A stretch of DNA of 33,754 nt. Source: CAYWNK01 sp047639615 (lineage in GTDB: Bacteria > Planctomycetota > UBA1135 > GCA-002686595). The stretch is from NCBI GenBank assembly GCA_047639615.1, contig JBLIOL010000013.1:1-33754 (forward strand). Reading direction: 5' to 3'. Numbering within the stretch: the first letter of the stretch is position 1; each line of letters starts with the position of its first letter. The position numbers and the translations under genes were made by a program. This document shows, in pieces, positions 1 to 7,639 of this stretch. The notes under the pieces were generated by a model. It saw only the letters and a list, made by a program, of their open reading frames with translations, did no database searches and had not been told where the DNA came from.

Positions 1-7
1 CGGCCTG

Positions 8-1597
8 CTAGGGGCAGAACTGAACGCTCAGTCCCTCGCTGAAGTTCGAGGTAGTGTTGGGGTTCTGGTCGCGGTGCCAGCACTGGAAGTTCCAGGTATC
101 GCCGGCCACCACCGCCACGGACGGGCTAGCCGGGAAGCTGAGCAGGTCCAAGGTTCGCTGGAAGGTGCCGGCGCCGTTGGCCTGGCCCAGCTGGGTGTTG
201 AAGCGCGCGATATTGCCCGCAAGGCACAGATTGCCCTGGCTCCCCCCCGGTCCCATCACGAAGCCCTGCGTGCGGCTCGCGATGAAGTAGGCGAACTGAT
301 TAGCCGGTAGGTCCGTGGCCCGCACGCTGAAGTTGTTGGTGGTCACGCTGATGGAGCCGATCATGGCGAGCTTGCCAAAGCTCCCACCAGAGTTGTTGGC
401 GGCCTGGCAGTAGGTGCTTGCACCACAGTCCGGCACGATCTTGGTCACGTTGCCGGAGAAGTGCTCGGTGATGTACAGCTCACCATCCGCGTCCGCGGTG
501 ATACTCACCACGCTGCTAAAGGGTCCCAGCTGACTGGATAGGTCGATGGAGGCGGTGACGGAGCCGCCGACAATGCGCTTGGCCCAAATCGTCCCCGTGC
601 AGAAGTCAGAGTAGATGTGGTAGCCCAACAGTCCGGGAATGGCACTTCCACGGTAGGTCGTTCCTGCCGTGATCGAGCAGCCCTGACTGTGGTCGTAGGC
701 TACGGCCGGATCACGGAAGGCAAGCTCTCCGCAGTTGCAACCCGCCGGCGCACCGCCGTAGCAGTCAGCGCCTTCCTTGCAGGGCCAACCAAAGTTCATC
801 TGATTCAGGGGCGGGCCGAGGCTCGAGCTTGGCACCCAGTTGAGTTCCTCCCAGGTGCTCTGACCCACATCCCCCACCAAGAGGTCGCCGGTCAGCTCGT
901 CCATACCGATGCGCCATGGATTGCGCAGGCCCTGTACCCAAATCAGCTCTTCCGTCCCCGGTGCGCCCACGAAGGGGTTGTCGGCAGGCACGTGCGGGAA
1001 GGCAACGTCCACGTTGAAGCGCAGCACCGACCCGCGCGGATCGCTCGTATCCTGAGCGCGTAGGTCTACATTCGCGCCGCCGGACCAACCGTCGCCCAGG
1101 CTGTAGTACAGCATGCCGTCCGGTCCGAAGCGCAGGTCGCCGGCCTTGTGGCCCTGAGTGTTCTGCGGCAGCGGTCCGAAGACTATCTGCTCCGAGGCGG
1201 GGTCGCCCTGGTTGGGGTTCGTAGCCGAAACGGTGAAGCGACTAATGATCGAATCGCCGGCGCCGCTACCCGTGGTGTAGGACAGGTAGAAGAAGCCGTT
1301 GTTAGCAAAGTCCGGGTGCAGAGCCATGCCGAGCAAGCCGTTCTCGCCCGCGTCATTCACCAGCGCGCTGATGTCCATGAACGGCGAGGAGTTGAGCGCG
1401 CCGTTCTCGATCACGTAGATGCGCCCGAGCTTATTCGCAGCGTAGAGCCGCGTTGCGTCACCAGGCTCCGGCACAAGCGTCGTGGGACGCTGGGGCACGC
1501 TGGTTACGAACTCGCCCTGGACAGAGACCTGTGCCAGGGCGGGCCGCGTGATCCAACCGAGGAGAAAAAGTGTGGTTAGGACCGGGAAGAGCTTCAT
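8..1597 (-). CDS. Secreted PQQ-dependent sugar dehydrogenase-like protein (GSDH family), paralogue 1
   Basis: 529 residues. A signal peptide (about 1-22, ending ALA before Q23) sends it to the periplasm or outside. Residues about 30-395 form a glucose/sorbosone dehydrogenase-type beta propeller: NKLGRIYVIENG, GLLGMALHPDF, the GH150KAGDLRFGPDG segment holding the likely catalytic His, the GLRNPWR core and GDVGQSTWEELN. The family oxidises sugars or other alcohols using PQQ and calcium; the substrate here is unknown. A Cys-rich stretch (GWPCKEG, GCNCG) is probably disulfide-bonded. The last ~135 residues (from YCQAANNSGG to the terminal FCP) are a separate domain, glycine/asparagine-rich with a GSQGNLCL motif, that I associate with secreted planctomycete proteins; its role is unknown. 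It lies 9 bp downstream of a full-length paralogue on the same strand, so the two are probably co-transcribed. The stop codon is intact 7 bases from the window edge. Confidence 0.85.
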   Translation of the reverse strand: MKLFPVLTTLFLLGWITRPALAQVSVQGEFVTSVPQRPTTLVPEPGDATRLYAANKLGRIYVIENGALNSSPFMDISALVNDAGENGLLGMALHPDFANNGFFYLSYTTGSGAGDSIISRFTVSATNPNQGDPASEQIVFGPLPQNTQGHKAGDLRFGPDGMLYYSLGDGWSGGANVDLRAQDTSDPRGSVLRFNVDVAFPHVPADNPFVGAPGTEELIWVQGLRNPWRIGMDELTGDLLVGDVGQSTWEELNWVPSSSLGPPLNQMNFGWPCKEGADCYGGAPAGCNCGELAFRDPAVAYDHSQGCSITAGTTYRGSAIPGLLGYHIYSDFCTGTIWAKRIVGGSVTASIDLSSQLGPFSSVVSITADADGELYITEHFSGNVTKIVPDCGASTYCQAANNSGGSFGKLAMIGSISVTTNNFSVRATDLPANQFAYFIASRTQGFVMGPGGSQGNLCLAGNIARFNTQLGQANGAGTFQRTLDLLSFPASPSVAVVAGDTWNFQCWHRDQNPNTTSNFSEGLSVQFCP

Positions 1598-1606
1598 GTC
1601 GTGTGT

Positions 1607-3196
1607 CTAGGGGCAGAAGACCACAGAGAGGCCTTCGGTGAAGTTGGAAGTGATCATCGGGATCGCGTCCCGGTGCCAGACCTGGAAGTTCCACGTATCG
1701 CCGGCGGCTACAGCCACGGCGGGGTTGGTGGGGAACGAGGTCAGGTCCAAGTTACGGCTGTAGATGCCCTGAGCATCGATAGCGCCCACCTGGCTCTTAA
1801 AGCGACCGATGTCGCCTTGGATACACAAGTTGCCTTGGCTGCTGCCAACGTTGGGGAAGAAGCCCTGGGACTTGCTGGCGATGATGTACGCGAACTGCGC
1901 CGGAGGCAGATCGTAGCCGGTCACGACAAAGCCATTGGCGGCCACACTGGAGCTGCCCTGCATGGCGATCTTGCCGGTGGCGCCCGTGGAGTTCGGGTTC
2001 GAAGAGCAGTAGTTCGTCCCGCCGCAGTCGGGCACGATCTTGGTGATCTGTCCCGAGTAGTGCTGGATGATGTAGAGCTCACCGTCGGCGTCCGCGGTGA
2101 TGGCCACGATGCCGGTCATGGGGTTGAACTGCGGACTGAGGTCCACGGCGTTGACCACGACTCCACCCACGATCTCCTTGGCCCAGATGGTGCCCGTGCA
2201 GAAGTCGGAGTAGACGTGGTAGCCGTAGAGGGCCGGGATCGCGCTGCCGCGATAGGTGGTACCACCGGTGATCGCACAACCGGAAGCGTGGGCATACTCC
2301 ACGACCGGGTCACGGAAGGCGGGCGTGCCGCAGTTGCAACCGGCGGGAGCACCACCGTAGCAGGCCGAGCCTTCCTTGCAGGGCCAGCCGAAGTTGAGCT
2401 GTGTAAGCGGCGGCCCCATGGCGGAGCCGGGAACCCAGTTCAGCTCCTCCCACGTGCTCTGCCCCACGTCGCCGATCAAGAGATCTCCGTTGAGGCTATC
2501 CACACCGAAGCGCCAGGGGTTGCGCAGGCCCAGCACCCAAATGCGCTCGTCCGCACCGGCGACACCGACGAAGGGGTTGTCGGCGGGAACATGCGGAAAA
2601 GGAATGTCCACGTCGAAGCGCAGGATCGAACCGCGCGGGTCGGTGATGTCCTGGGCGCGGCGGTCCACGTTCAAGCCGCCGGCCCAACCGTCGCCCATAC
2701 TGAAGTACAGCATGCCGTCCGGACCGAAGTGCAGGTCGCCGCCCTTGTGGCCGTCGGTGGTCTGCGCGATGGGGCCAAAGATGATCTGCTCACTGGCGGG
2801 ATCACCCTCATTGGGATTGAGTGTCGAGGTGGTGAACTCGGAGATGATCGAATCACCAAGCCCCATGCCTGTGCAGTACGACAGATAGAATTTGCCGTTG
2901 TTCGCGTAGTCCGGGTGCAGCGCCATGCCGAGCATGCCGCCCTCGCCGGTCTCGTTAACTTGCGCCGAGAGATCCATGAACGGCGAACCGTTGAGCACAC
3001 CGTTCTCGATCAGATAGATACGCCCCAACTTGTTGGGCGCGTACAAGCGGCTGGGGTTGCCAGGCTCGGCAGCCAAGGTCACCGGTCGTTGGGGCACGTT
3101 GGCTACGGGCGCTCCGGTGACAGAGATCTGCGCCGCGGCGCTGCTAGCCAACAGGAATAGAGTCGGTACGAAGCCGATAAGAATGAACGGGCGCAT
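1607..3196 (-). CDS. Secreted PQQ-dependent sugar dehydrogenase-like protein (GSDH family), paralogue 2
   Basis: 529 residues, exactly the length of its downstream neighbour and collinear with it throughout, so the pair is a tandem duplication. Signal peptide about 1-22 (ASSAAA before Q23). The GSDH propeller shows NKLGRIYLIENG, GMLGMALHPDY, GHKGGDLHFGPDGMLY, LGLRNPWRFG and GDVGQSTWEELNWV. The same Cys-rich insert (GWPCKEGSACYGG) and the same C-terminal domain (from NYCSSNPNSTG to VVFCP) follow. The family role is extracytoplasmic PQQ/Ca-dependent oxidation of sugars or related alcohols; the substrate cannot be read from the sequence. The copies differ at many positions spread along their length, so the duplication is not recent. 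No clear Shine-Dalgarno precedes the ATG. It follows the sirtuin gene by 66 bp on the same strand. Confidence 0.85.
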   Translation of the reverse strand: MRPFILIGFVPTLFLLASSAAAQISVTGAPVANVPQRPVTLAAEPGNPSRLYAPNKLGRIYLIENGVLNGSPFMDLSAQVNETGEGGMLGMALHPDYANNGKFYLSYCTGMGLGDSIISEFTTSTLNPNEGDPASEQIIFGPIAQTTDGHKGGDLHFGPDGMLYFSMGDGWAGGLNVDRRAQDITDPRGSILRFDVDIPFPHVPADNPFVGVAGADERIWVLGLRNPWRFGVDSLNGDLLIGDVGQSTWEELNWVPGSAMGPPLTQLNFGWPCKEGSACYGGAPAGCNCGTPAFRDPVVEYAHASGCAITGGTTYRGSAIPALYGYHVYSDFCTGTIWAKEIVGGVVVNAVDLSPQFNPMTGIVAITADADGELYIIQHYSGQITKIVPDCGGTNYCSSNPNSTGATGKIAMQGSSSVAANGFVVTGYDLPPAQFAYIIASKSQGFFPNVGSSQGNLCIQGDIGRFKSQVGAIDAQGIYSRNLDLTSFPTNPAVAVAAGDTWNFQVWHRDAIPMITSNFTEGLSVVFCP

Positions 3197-3262
3197 GGAG
3201 AGAATCAGGTCCGAGGAGAACGCGGGGCTCTAGAATAGCCCGATTCATCGATTCCAGGTCGT

Positions 3263-3979
3263 CTACTGCAACCAGTCAGCCACGATCTGAGGCACCACAT
3301 CAACGGCCCGTCCGGCCAAGAATCGATCGCCGGGGTCCTGATCCGGCTGGGCCTCGAGGTCCTGAACGAGAGTAGGCACCCCGCGCTGGCGGGCAAAGTC
3401 CAGGAAGCCGGCCGCGGGCCAGACCCGGCCACTGGTCCCAATGGCCGCAAAGCGCTCAGCCTCCAGCAGCCAAGTCTCAATTTCGGCCATGCCCCGTGGC
3501 TCCTCGCCGAACCAAACCACATCCGGCCGCATGCGTTCGTATTCACAGTTCGGGCAACGCACGAAGCGCTCCGGATCCAGGTGCTGCATGTCGCGCACAC
3601 GCGTACCGCATTGCTCGCAGCGCAGCACCTCGAGTTCACCGTGCATGCAGAGCGCCGTGGATCCCGCGCGCGCATGCAAGCCGTCGACGTTTTGAGTCAC
3701 GAGCCGCAGAGCGCAACCGCGCCGCTCCAACTCACGCTCCAGGAGCACGAGCGCGTGATGTCCAGCGTGGGGTTCAACCTGCAGCAGGCTCGCGCGGCGT
3801 TGCTGATAGAAGCGCCAAACCTGAGCCGGATTGCGAGTCCAGGCCTCGGGCGTTGCCACGTCCTCCACACGCTGGCCTTCCCACAACCCGCCGCCGCCAC
3901 GGAAGGTGGGCACACCGGAGTCCGCGCTCATGCCCGCGCCCGTGAGCACGAAGGCGAAGAACTCGTGCGGGACGCTCAA
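3263..3979 (-). CDS. cobB: NAD-dependent protein deacylase, sirtuin family (class III/SIRT5-like)
   Basis: 238 residues, normal for bacterial CobB. Visible motifs: NAD-binding GAGMSADSG (14-22) and TFR (25-27), TQNVDGLH (95-102), catalytic His in MHGELEV (H113), and a four-Cys zinc site (C121, C124, C142, C145). Y58 and R61 in FYQQRR match the Tyr/Arg pair that in SIRT5 and class III enzymes binds succinyl or malonyl lysine, so desuccinylase/demalonylase as well as deacetylase activity is likely (inference from the family). The start is a TTG one base after the TAG of the upstream TPR gene. An in-frame TAG lies about 12 codons before it and the next ATG falls inside the NAD motif, so TTG is the only reasonable start. 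The spacing suggests translational coupling to the TPR gene. Cytoplasmic. Confidence 0.92.
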   Translation of the reverse strand: MSVPHEFFAFVLTGAGMSADSGVPTFRGGGGLWEGQRVEDVATPEAWTRNPAQVWRFYQQRRASLLQVEPHAGHHALVLLERELERRGCALRLVTQNVDGLHARAGSTALCMHGELEVLRCEQCGTRVRDMQHLDPERFVRCPNCEYERMRPDVVWFGEEPRGMAEIETWLLEAERFAAIGTSGRVWPAAGFLDFARQRGVPTLVQDLEAQPDQDPGDRFLAGRAVDVVPQIVADWLQ

Positions 3980-3980
3980 G

Positions 3981-4694
3981 CTAACCCCGCGTGCGCGCGC
4001 GCGCTAAGCGCGCGCGCAATTGCCACGCAGCCGCGCCCCTGCGCTGGTATTGGGCAAGTTGGCCGGCTAGCTCCTGCACTTCATCGAAGGCCTCGCGGGC
4101 AGCCTTCCCATCGCCCGCAGCCGCCAGACTTTGACCACGCCGGAAGGCGCTCTCCGGGCTGGGCCCGTGGTTCCGCCGATAACGCTTGAGCCGCGCCAGA
4201 GCCTGAGCATGCTCACCCATGCTCTGCACCAGCTCGATGCTGCGCAGCATGGTCTCACCGTAGGCGTGCTCCTCGTCCAAGACCAAAGCGGCGTCGAGCG
4301 CAGCCAAGGCCTGCGGCTTGCGACCGACCTCGAGCAACGCGCAACCCAAGCGGTAGTGCCATTCTGCCACCTCGGGCTCGCCCGCCGTGGCCATCTCAAG
4401 GGGCTCGATCGCGCGCCGCGCACGCCCCTGACTCAGCAACAAACTTCCCAGCTTGCCCTGATTGTGCGGCGTTTCCACGGTCCCCAGCTGGCTCACCAGG
4501 CGCTGAGCCTGACGCCGATCCAGGGCGCCGGCCGCCAGACGGCTAGCTCCCGCCGAGAGCGCCACAGCCACGATCCAGAACCCAACGAAGGGCATGCCCA
4601 GCAGGGCGCCGATGATGGGCACGCCGCCCAGCAGGCTGCGGGCGAGCCCGAGGGTCACGAAGACCAGCAGGAAGAAGCCGACGAGTCGGAGCAT
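3981..4694 (-). CDS. Membrane-anchored TPR-repeat protein of unknown function
   Basis: 237 residues starting at the ATG of MLRLVGFFLLV. The frame stays open upstream to 5000, but that part is the antisense shadow of lpxB. Two hydrophobic segments (about 2-20 and 25-50) make an N-terminal membrane anchor. The rest is helical with tetratricopeptide-like repeats (for example NQGKLGSLLLSQGRARRAIE, then YRLGCALLEVGRKPQALAAL and KRYRRNHG...AFRRGQSLAAAGDGKAAR), which normally bind partner proteins. The C-terminus is Arg/Ala-rich because the DNA there is a GC-alternating palindrome. It is divergent from lpxB across 63 bp that must hold promoters for both, and it is immediately followed by the sirtuin gene. 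No specific function can be assigned. Confidence 0.75.
   Translation of the reverse strand: MLRLVGFFLLVFVTLGLARSLLGGVPIIGALLGMPFVGFWIVAVALSAGASRLAAGALDRRQAQRLVSQLGTVETPHNQGKLGSLLLSQGRARRAIEPLEMATAGEPEVAEWHYRLGCALLEVGRKPQALAALDAALVLDEEHAYGETMLRSIELVQSMGEHAQALARLKRYRRNHGPSPESAFRRGQSLAAAGDGKAAREAFDEVQELAGQLAQYQRRGAAAWQLRARLARARTRG
3995..4017. repeat. Perfect GC-alternating palindrome at the TPR/sirtuin junction
   Basis: Arms GCGCGCGCGCT and AGCGCGCGCGC (11 bp each) flank a single central A. It lies in the last codons of the TPR gene, 16 bp upstream of the sirtuin start. Alternating purine-pyrimidine GC of this length can form Z-DNA or a cruciform, or in RNA a hairpin at the coupling site. It encodes Arg-Ala-rich residues. 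Whether it has a function is not known. Confidence 0.55.
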
Positions 4695-4757
4695 GGATGG
4701 GGCAGGGAGATGGATCTGTACGTGGGACGCACCGCGCCCGCCGCTTACCATACAGGC

Positions 4758-6125
4758 ATGGCGCCCTCCCCCTCCCCGCGCAGTGCGGCCAGGCTCGAGT
4801 TGCTGCGTAGCGCCCTCGATCTGGGCCTGAGCCTGCCGCGGCTGGCCCGCTACTACCCCTTCCGCAAGGGCTACGAGGCCCGCGTAGCCCAAGATCTGGC
4901 TGGAGCGCCCGCCCCGGTCGAGAGCTGCCCCGTGGGCCCCTTGCCCGAGCGCCCCCTGCGCATCTTCCTGGCTGTGGCCGAGCCCTCGGGCGAAGGCCAC
5001 GGTGCGCGCTTAGCCCAGGCCATCACAGCCCTAGCCCGCGAGCTCGGCGCCCCGGCTCCGGAACTGCGCGGCCTCGGCGGCGAGGAACTCGCTGCCGCCG
5101 GCGTGCAGACCCTGGCCGACCCCGGTGCCCAAGCAAGCATGGGCTCCGCCGGCCCCCTGCGCGCCCTGCCCTTCTATCTAGATCTGATCGAAGACTCCGC
5201 GCGCTGTTTCCGCGATTGGCTGCCGGACCTCTTCGTGCCCGTGGATTCGCCGGCCCTGTTCATCCCCATGGCGCGCACGGCCCAGCGCTACGGAGTGCCC
5301 TGCGTGCATCACATCGCGCCGCAGTTCTGGGGCTGGGCACCTTGGCGCGTGAAGCGCTATCGCAAGCACATCCAGCAAGCGCTCACCATCATGCCCTTCG
5401 AGCCAGCCTGGTATGCGCGCCACGGCGTGGCCACGGGGCATGTGGGGCACCCTCTACTGGACGCTCTACAGAACTTGCCCACGCCCCCGAGCGCCGACGC
5501 CCCCGAGCGCAATGCCCTGATCCTCTTGCCCGGCAGTCGCGGCCACGAGATCGACGACAACCTGGGTTGGATGCTGCAGGTGGTGCAGCGTTTCATCGCG
5601 GCCAAACCTGGCACGCCGGTGCGCGTATTGCAGTCGAGTCCGCGCCAAGAAAGGCGCATCCAAACACTGCTCGAGGGTCATCCGCAGGTGGAGTTGCGCG
5701 TGGGCGATCTGCACACAGAATTAGCCCACGGCCGCGTGGCGCTAGCGGTCTCCGGCACAGTACTCACGGACCTCTTGCACCACCGCATGCCGGCCTGCGC
5801 CATCTACCGCGACACGGGCGCCTGGAAGTCGCGCATGATCGACGTCCTGCTCACCTGCCGAAGCTTCGTCAGCACCAATCTGGTGGCTGGCAAGCCCGTG
5901 CTCCCCGAGCACTGCTTCCGCGGGGACGGTCCCCAGGAAGAAGTAGCGAGCTGGCTGATATCCGCCTGGGATGATCCTGAGCTGCGCCAGGAGCTGGCCG
6001 CCGGCATGCAATTGGCCGCCGAGCGCCTGGGCCCCCCCGGCGCTGCGAAGCGTGCCGCAAGCTTCGTGCTCCACGCAGCTGCGGAGCGGGCTCGCGCCCA
6101 AGGCTCCGGTCGCGCACACTCCTGA
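4758..6125 (+). CDS. lpxB: Lipid-A-disaccharide synthase
   Basis: 455 residues from the ATG at 4758; the reading frame is open further upstream, but there it is antisense to the TPR gene. LpxB condenses UDP-2,3-diacylglucosamine with lipid X on the inner membrane to give the lipid A disaccharide. Diagnostic segments are LRIFLAVAEPSGEGHGARL (67-85, matching AGEASGD..GA of the family), VDSPALFIPMA (162-172), the IAPQFWGWAPWRVKRYRKH block (186-204), FEPAWY, GHVGHPLLD (227-235), and LLPGSRGHEI in the C-terminal GT-B half. It is longer than the usual ~380 residues because of an N-terminal extension of about 65 residues and a short C-terminal tail. The sigma factor gene starts 3 bp after its stop, so lpxB probably leads an envelope-related operon. 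It implies that the organism makes lipid A. Confidence 0.9.
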   Translation: MAPSPSPRSAARLELLRSALDLGLSLPRLARYYPFRKGYEARVAQDLAGAPAPVESCPVGPLPERPLRIFLAVAEPSGEGHGARLAQAITALARELGAPAPELRGLGGEELAAAGVQTLADPGAQASMGSAGPLRALPFYLDLIEDSARCFRDWLPDLFVPVDSPALFIPMARTAQRYGVPCVHHIAPQFWGWAPWRVKRYRKHIQQALTIMPFEPAWYARHGVATGHVGHPLLDALQNLPTPPSADAPERNALILLPGSRGHEIDDNLGWMLQVVQRFIAAKPGTPVRVLQSSPRQERRIQTLLEGHPQVELRVGDLHTELAHGRVALAVSGTVLTDLLHHRMPACAIYRDTGAWKSRMIDVLLTCRSFVSTNLVAGKPVLPEHCFRGDGPQEEVASWLISAWDDPELRQELAAGMQLAAERLGPPGAAKRAASFVLHAAAERARAQGSGRAHS

Positions 6126-6128
6126 CCC

Positions 6129-6845
6129 ATGGATCCCTCCCCCAGCGAGTCCTCTCAGGAATCTGAAGAGAGCGTGAATATGGCCGCGGATGCCGGGTAT
6201 GTGGAATCGTCCATGTCGATTGAATCCACACAGCTCATGTGCGCCGTCCAGGCCGGGGACCCCCAGGCTTTTGAGACCCTGGCCCACAGCCTGCGCTCGC
6301 GCGCCTTCCAGATTGCCCACTCCTTGGTGGGCTCTCGGGATGATGCCTTGGATATGTGCCAGGAGACCTTCCTCAAGGTCTTCAAGGCACGCGACAGCTA
6401 CGACTCGAACCAGCCTTTTCTGCCCTGGTTCCACCGCATCCTGCGCAACACCTGCTTCAGCTTCCTGCGCAAGCATCGCCGCATTCGCAAGATCTCCCTC
6501 AGCGTCCAGAACAAGGACGGCGAGGAGAGCGACTTCGAGATCACCGATCCGGGCCCGGCCCCGGACGCCGGCACCCTCGCGGAGGAACGCTCGATGCTCT
6601 TCCGCAAGGCGCTCTCCACTCTCTCTTCGCGGGACAGGGAAATCCTGGCCCTGCGCCATTTCGACGAGCTCGCCTACAAGCAGATCGCCGAGTCACTAGG
6701 CATCCCTGAAGGCACTGTTATGTCACGCCTGTACCACGCGAGGCGGCGCCTTCGGGACGCCCTCGGTCCGCACCTCCAGGAGGAGGCAGCGGTTCTCGCG
6801 GCCAAAATCCCCAGCACCAAAGTAGGTGAGGAGCGAGCACGCTAG
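6129..6845 (+). CDS. RNA polymerase sigma factor, ECF subfamily
   Basis: 238 residues from the first ATG. Sigma region 2 covers about 46-118 (DPQAFETLAHSLRSRAFQIA, then DDALDMCQETFLKVFKA and WFHRILRNTCFSFLRKHRR), which binds core polymerase and the -10 element. Region 4 covers about 158-212 (LSSRDREILALRHFDELAY with the helix-turn-helix IAESLGIPEGTVMSRLYHARRRL), which reads the -35. An acidic linker lies between. A good Shine-Dalgarno (GAAGAGAG, 6165-6172) sits 7 bp before an in-frame ATG at 6180, so the true start may be 17 codons further in. The start at 6129 has no such site but lies 3 bp after lpxB. The next gene overlaps it by 20 bp and looks like its anti-sigma partner. Confidence 0.92.
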   Translation: MDPSPSESSQESEESVNMAADAGYVESSMSIESTQLMCAVQAGDPQAFETLAHSLRSRAFQIAHSLVGSRDDALDMCQETFLKVFKARDSYDSNQPFLPWFHRILRNTCFSFLRKHRRIRKISLSVQNKDGEESDFEITDPGPAPDAGTLAEERSMLFRKALSTLSSRDREILALRHFDELAYKQIAESLGIPEGTVMSRLYHARRRLRDALGPHLQEEAAVLAAKIPSTKVGEERAR

Positions 6846-7290
6846 TGCTCCTATAGTGGACCCTACCCCTGATCAATTAGCGGCCATGGCCTACGCCGAC
6901 GGTGAGCTCCGCGGAGCAGACCTCGAGGCCTTCGAAGAGCGCCTAGCCAAGGACTCGTCCCTCGGCCAAGAAGTCGCCGAGCTCCAGGCCCTCAACCTGG
7001 TCGCCAGGGTCGAGGTTCCTCTGGAACCCGCCGACCACGAGTGGCGCCGAATCGACGAGGATTTGGTGCACCAGAGCGGCCTTGGGCTGGGCTGGATCCT
7101 GTTCATCGCCGCGACCCTGGCCCTCTCCGGCCAAGCCGTCTTCAGCATCTCCCAGGACGAGAGCCTCTCCGTTCTGACTCGCTCGCTCTCCATCGCCGGC
7201 ATCTCCGGTCTCGTTCTGCTGGCAGGTCTGACCCTGCGCGAGCGCCTGCGGGTGCTGCCCTTCGATCCCTACCGCCAGATCAAGCGATGA
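6826..7290 (+). CDS. Putative anti-sigma factor, two-TM membrane protein
   Basis: 154 residues from a GTG that overlaps the end of the sigma gene by 20 bp; a second in-frame GTG at 6856 is also possible. The N-terminal ~60 residues resemble the anti-sigma fold: PDQLAAMAYADGELRGADLEAFEERLA matches the DGEL...E..L pattern of ZAS-type proteins, but the HxxxCxxC zinc ligands are absent. Two hydrophobic helices follow (about 88-107 and 119-137), then a short basic tail (LRERLRVLPFDPYRQIKR). The gene order directly after an ECF sigma gene, with overlap, is the usual arrangement for a sigma/anti-sigma pair, so it probably holds the sigma factor at the membrane until a signal arrives. The signal is unknown. 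Its stop overlaps the start of the next gene (ATGA). Confidence 0.75.
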   Translation: MRSEHASAPIVDPTPDQLAAMAYADGELRGADLEAFEERLAKDSSLGQEVAELQALNLVARVEVPLEPADHEWRRIDEDLVHQSGLGLGWILFIAATLALSGQAVFSISQDESLSVLTRSLSIAGISGLVLLAGLTLRERLRVLPFDPYRQIKR

Positions 7291-7607
7291 TCATCGTCAC
7301 AACCGAGCAAATCCCCGGCCGCGAAGTCGTGGACACCTGCGGCCTCGTGCGCGGCACCACAGTGCGCTCCAGGCACATGGGCCTGGCCATACGGGCCATG
7401 ATGCGTATTTTGGTAGGCGGCGAGATCGTCGAATACACCAAACTCCTAGCCGAATGCCGCGAGCAGGCCATCGACCGCATGACGGACGAGGCCCACAGCA
7501 TGGGGGCTGACGCGATCGTCGGCTTCCGCTTCGTCACCATGGAAGTGGCCCGGGGCGCCGCCGAGATCGTGGCCTACGGCACAGCGGTCACCCTCGTCCC
7601 AAAATAG
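7287..7607 (+). CDS. YbjQ-family (UPF0145, heavy-metal-binding domain) protein
   Basis: 106 residues beginning at an ATGA overlap with the anti-sigma gene. The sequence follows the YbjQ/UPF0145 pattern: MIIVTTEQIPGREVVDTCGLVRG at the N-terminus, then GGEIVEYTKLLAECREQAIDRM, then GADAIVGFRFVT and AYGTAV. The family forms a small pentameric barrel annotated as a heavy-metal-binding domain, but its cellular role is not established. It lacks a signal peptide and is likely cytoplasmic. Its place between an anti-sigma factor and a lipoprotein suggests a stress or envelope operon, but nothing more specific. Confidence 0.88.
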   Translation: MIIVTTEQIPGREVVDTCGLVRGTTVRSRHMGLAIRAMMRILVGGEIVEYTKLLAECREQAIDRMTDEAHSMGADAIVGFRFVTMEVARGAAEIVAYGTAVTLVPK

Positions 7608-7639
7608 AGCTTCGAGGCCGAGACCGAGAGGACGGATTC

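Noticed and set aside
1601..3160. 519-codon open frame on the plus strand opposite the second dehydrogenase
   Set aside because: It is antisense to a well supported gene with signal peptide and domains. High GC and codon bias produce long mirror frames; its protein resembles no family.
4131..4757. N-terminal extension of LpxB giving a 664-residue protein
   Set aside because: This part is antisense to the TPR gene, which has a clear membrane anchor and repeats; the LpxB start at 4758 is sufficient.
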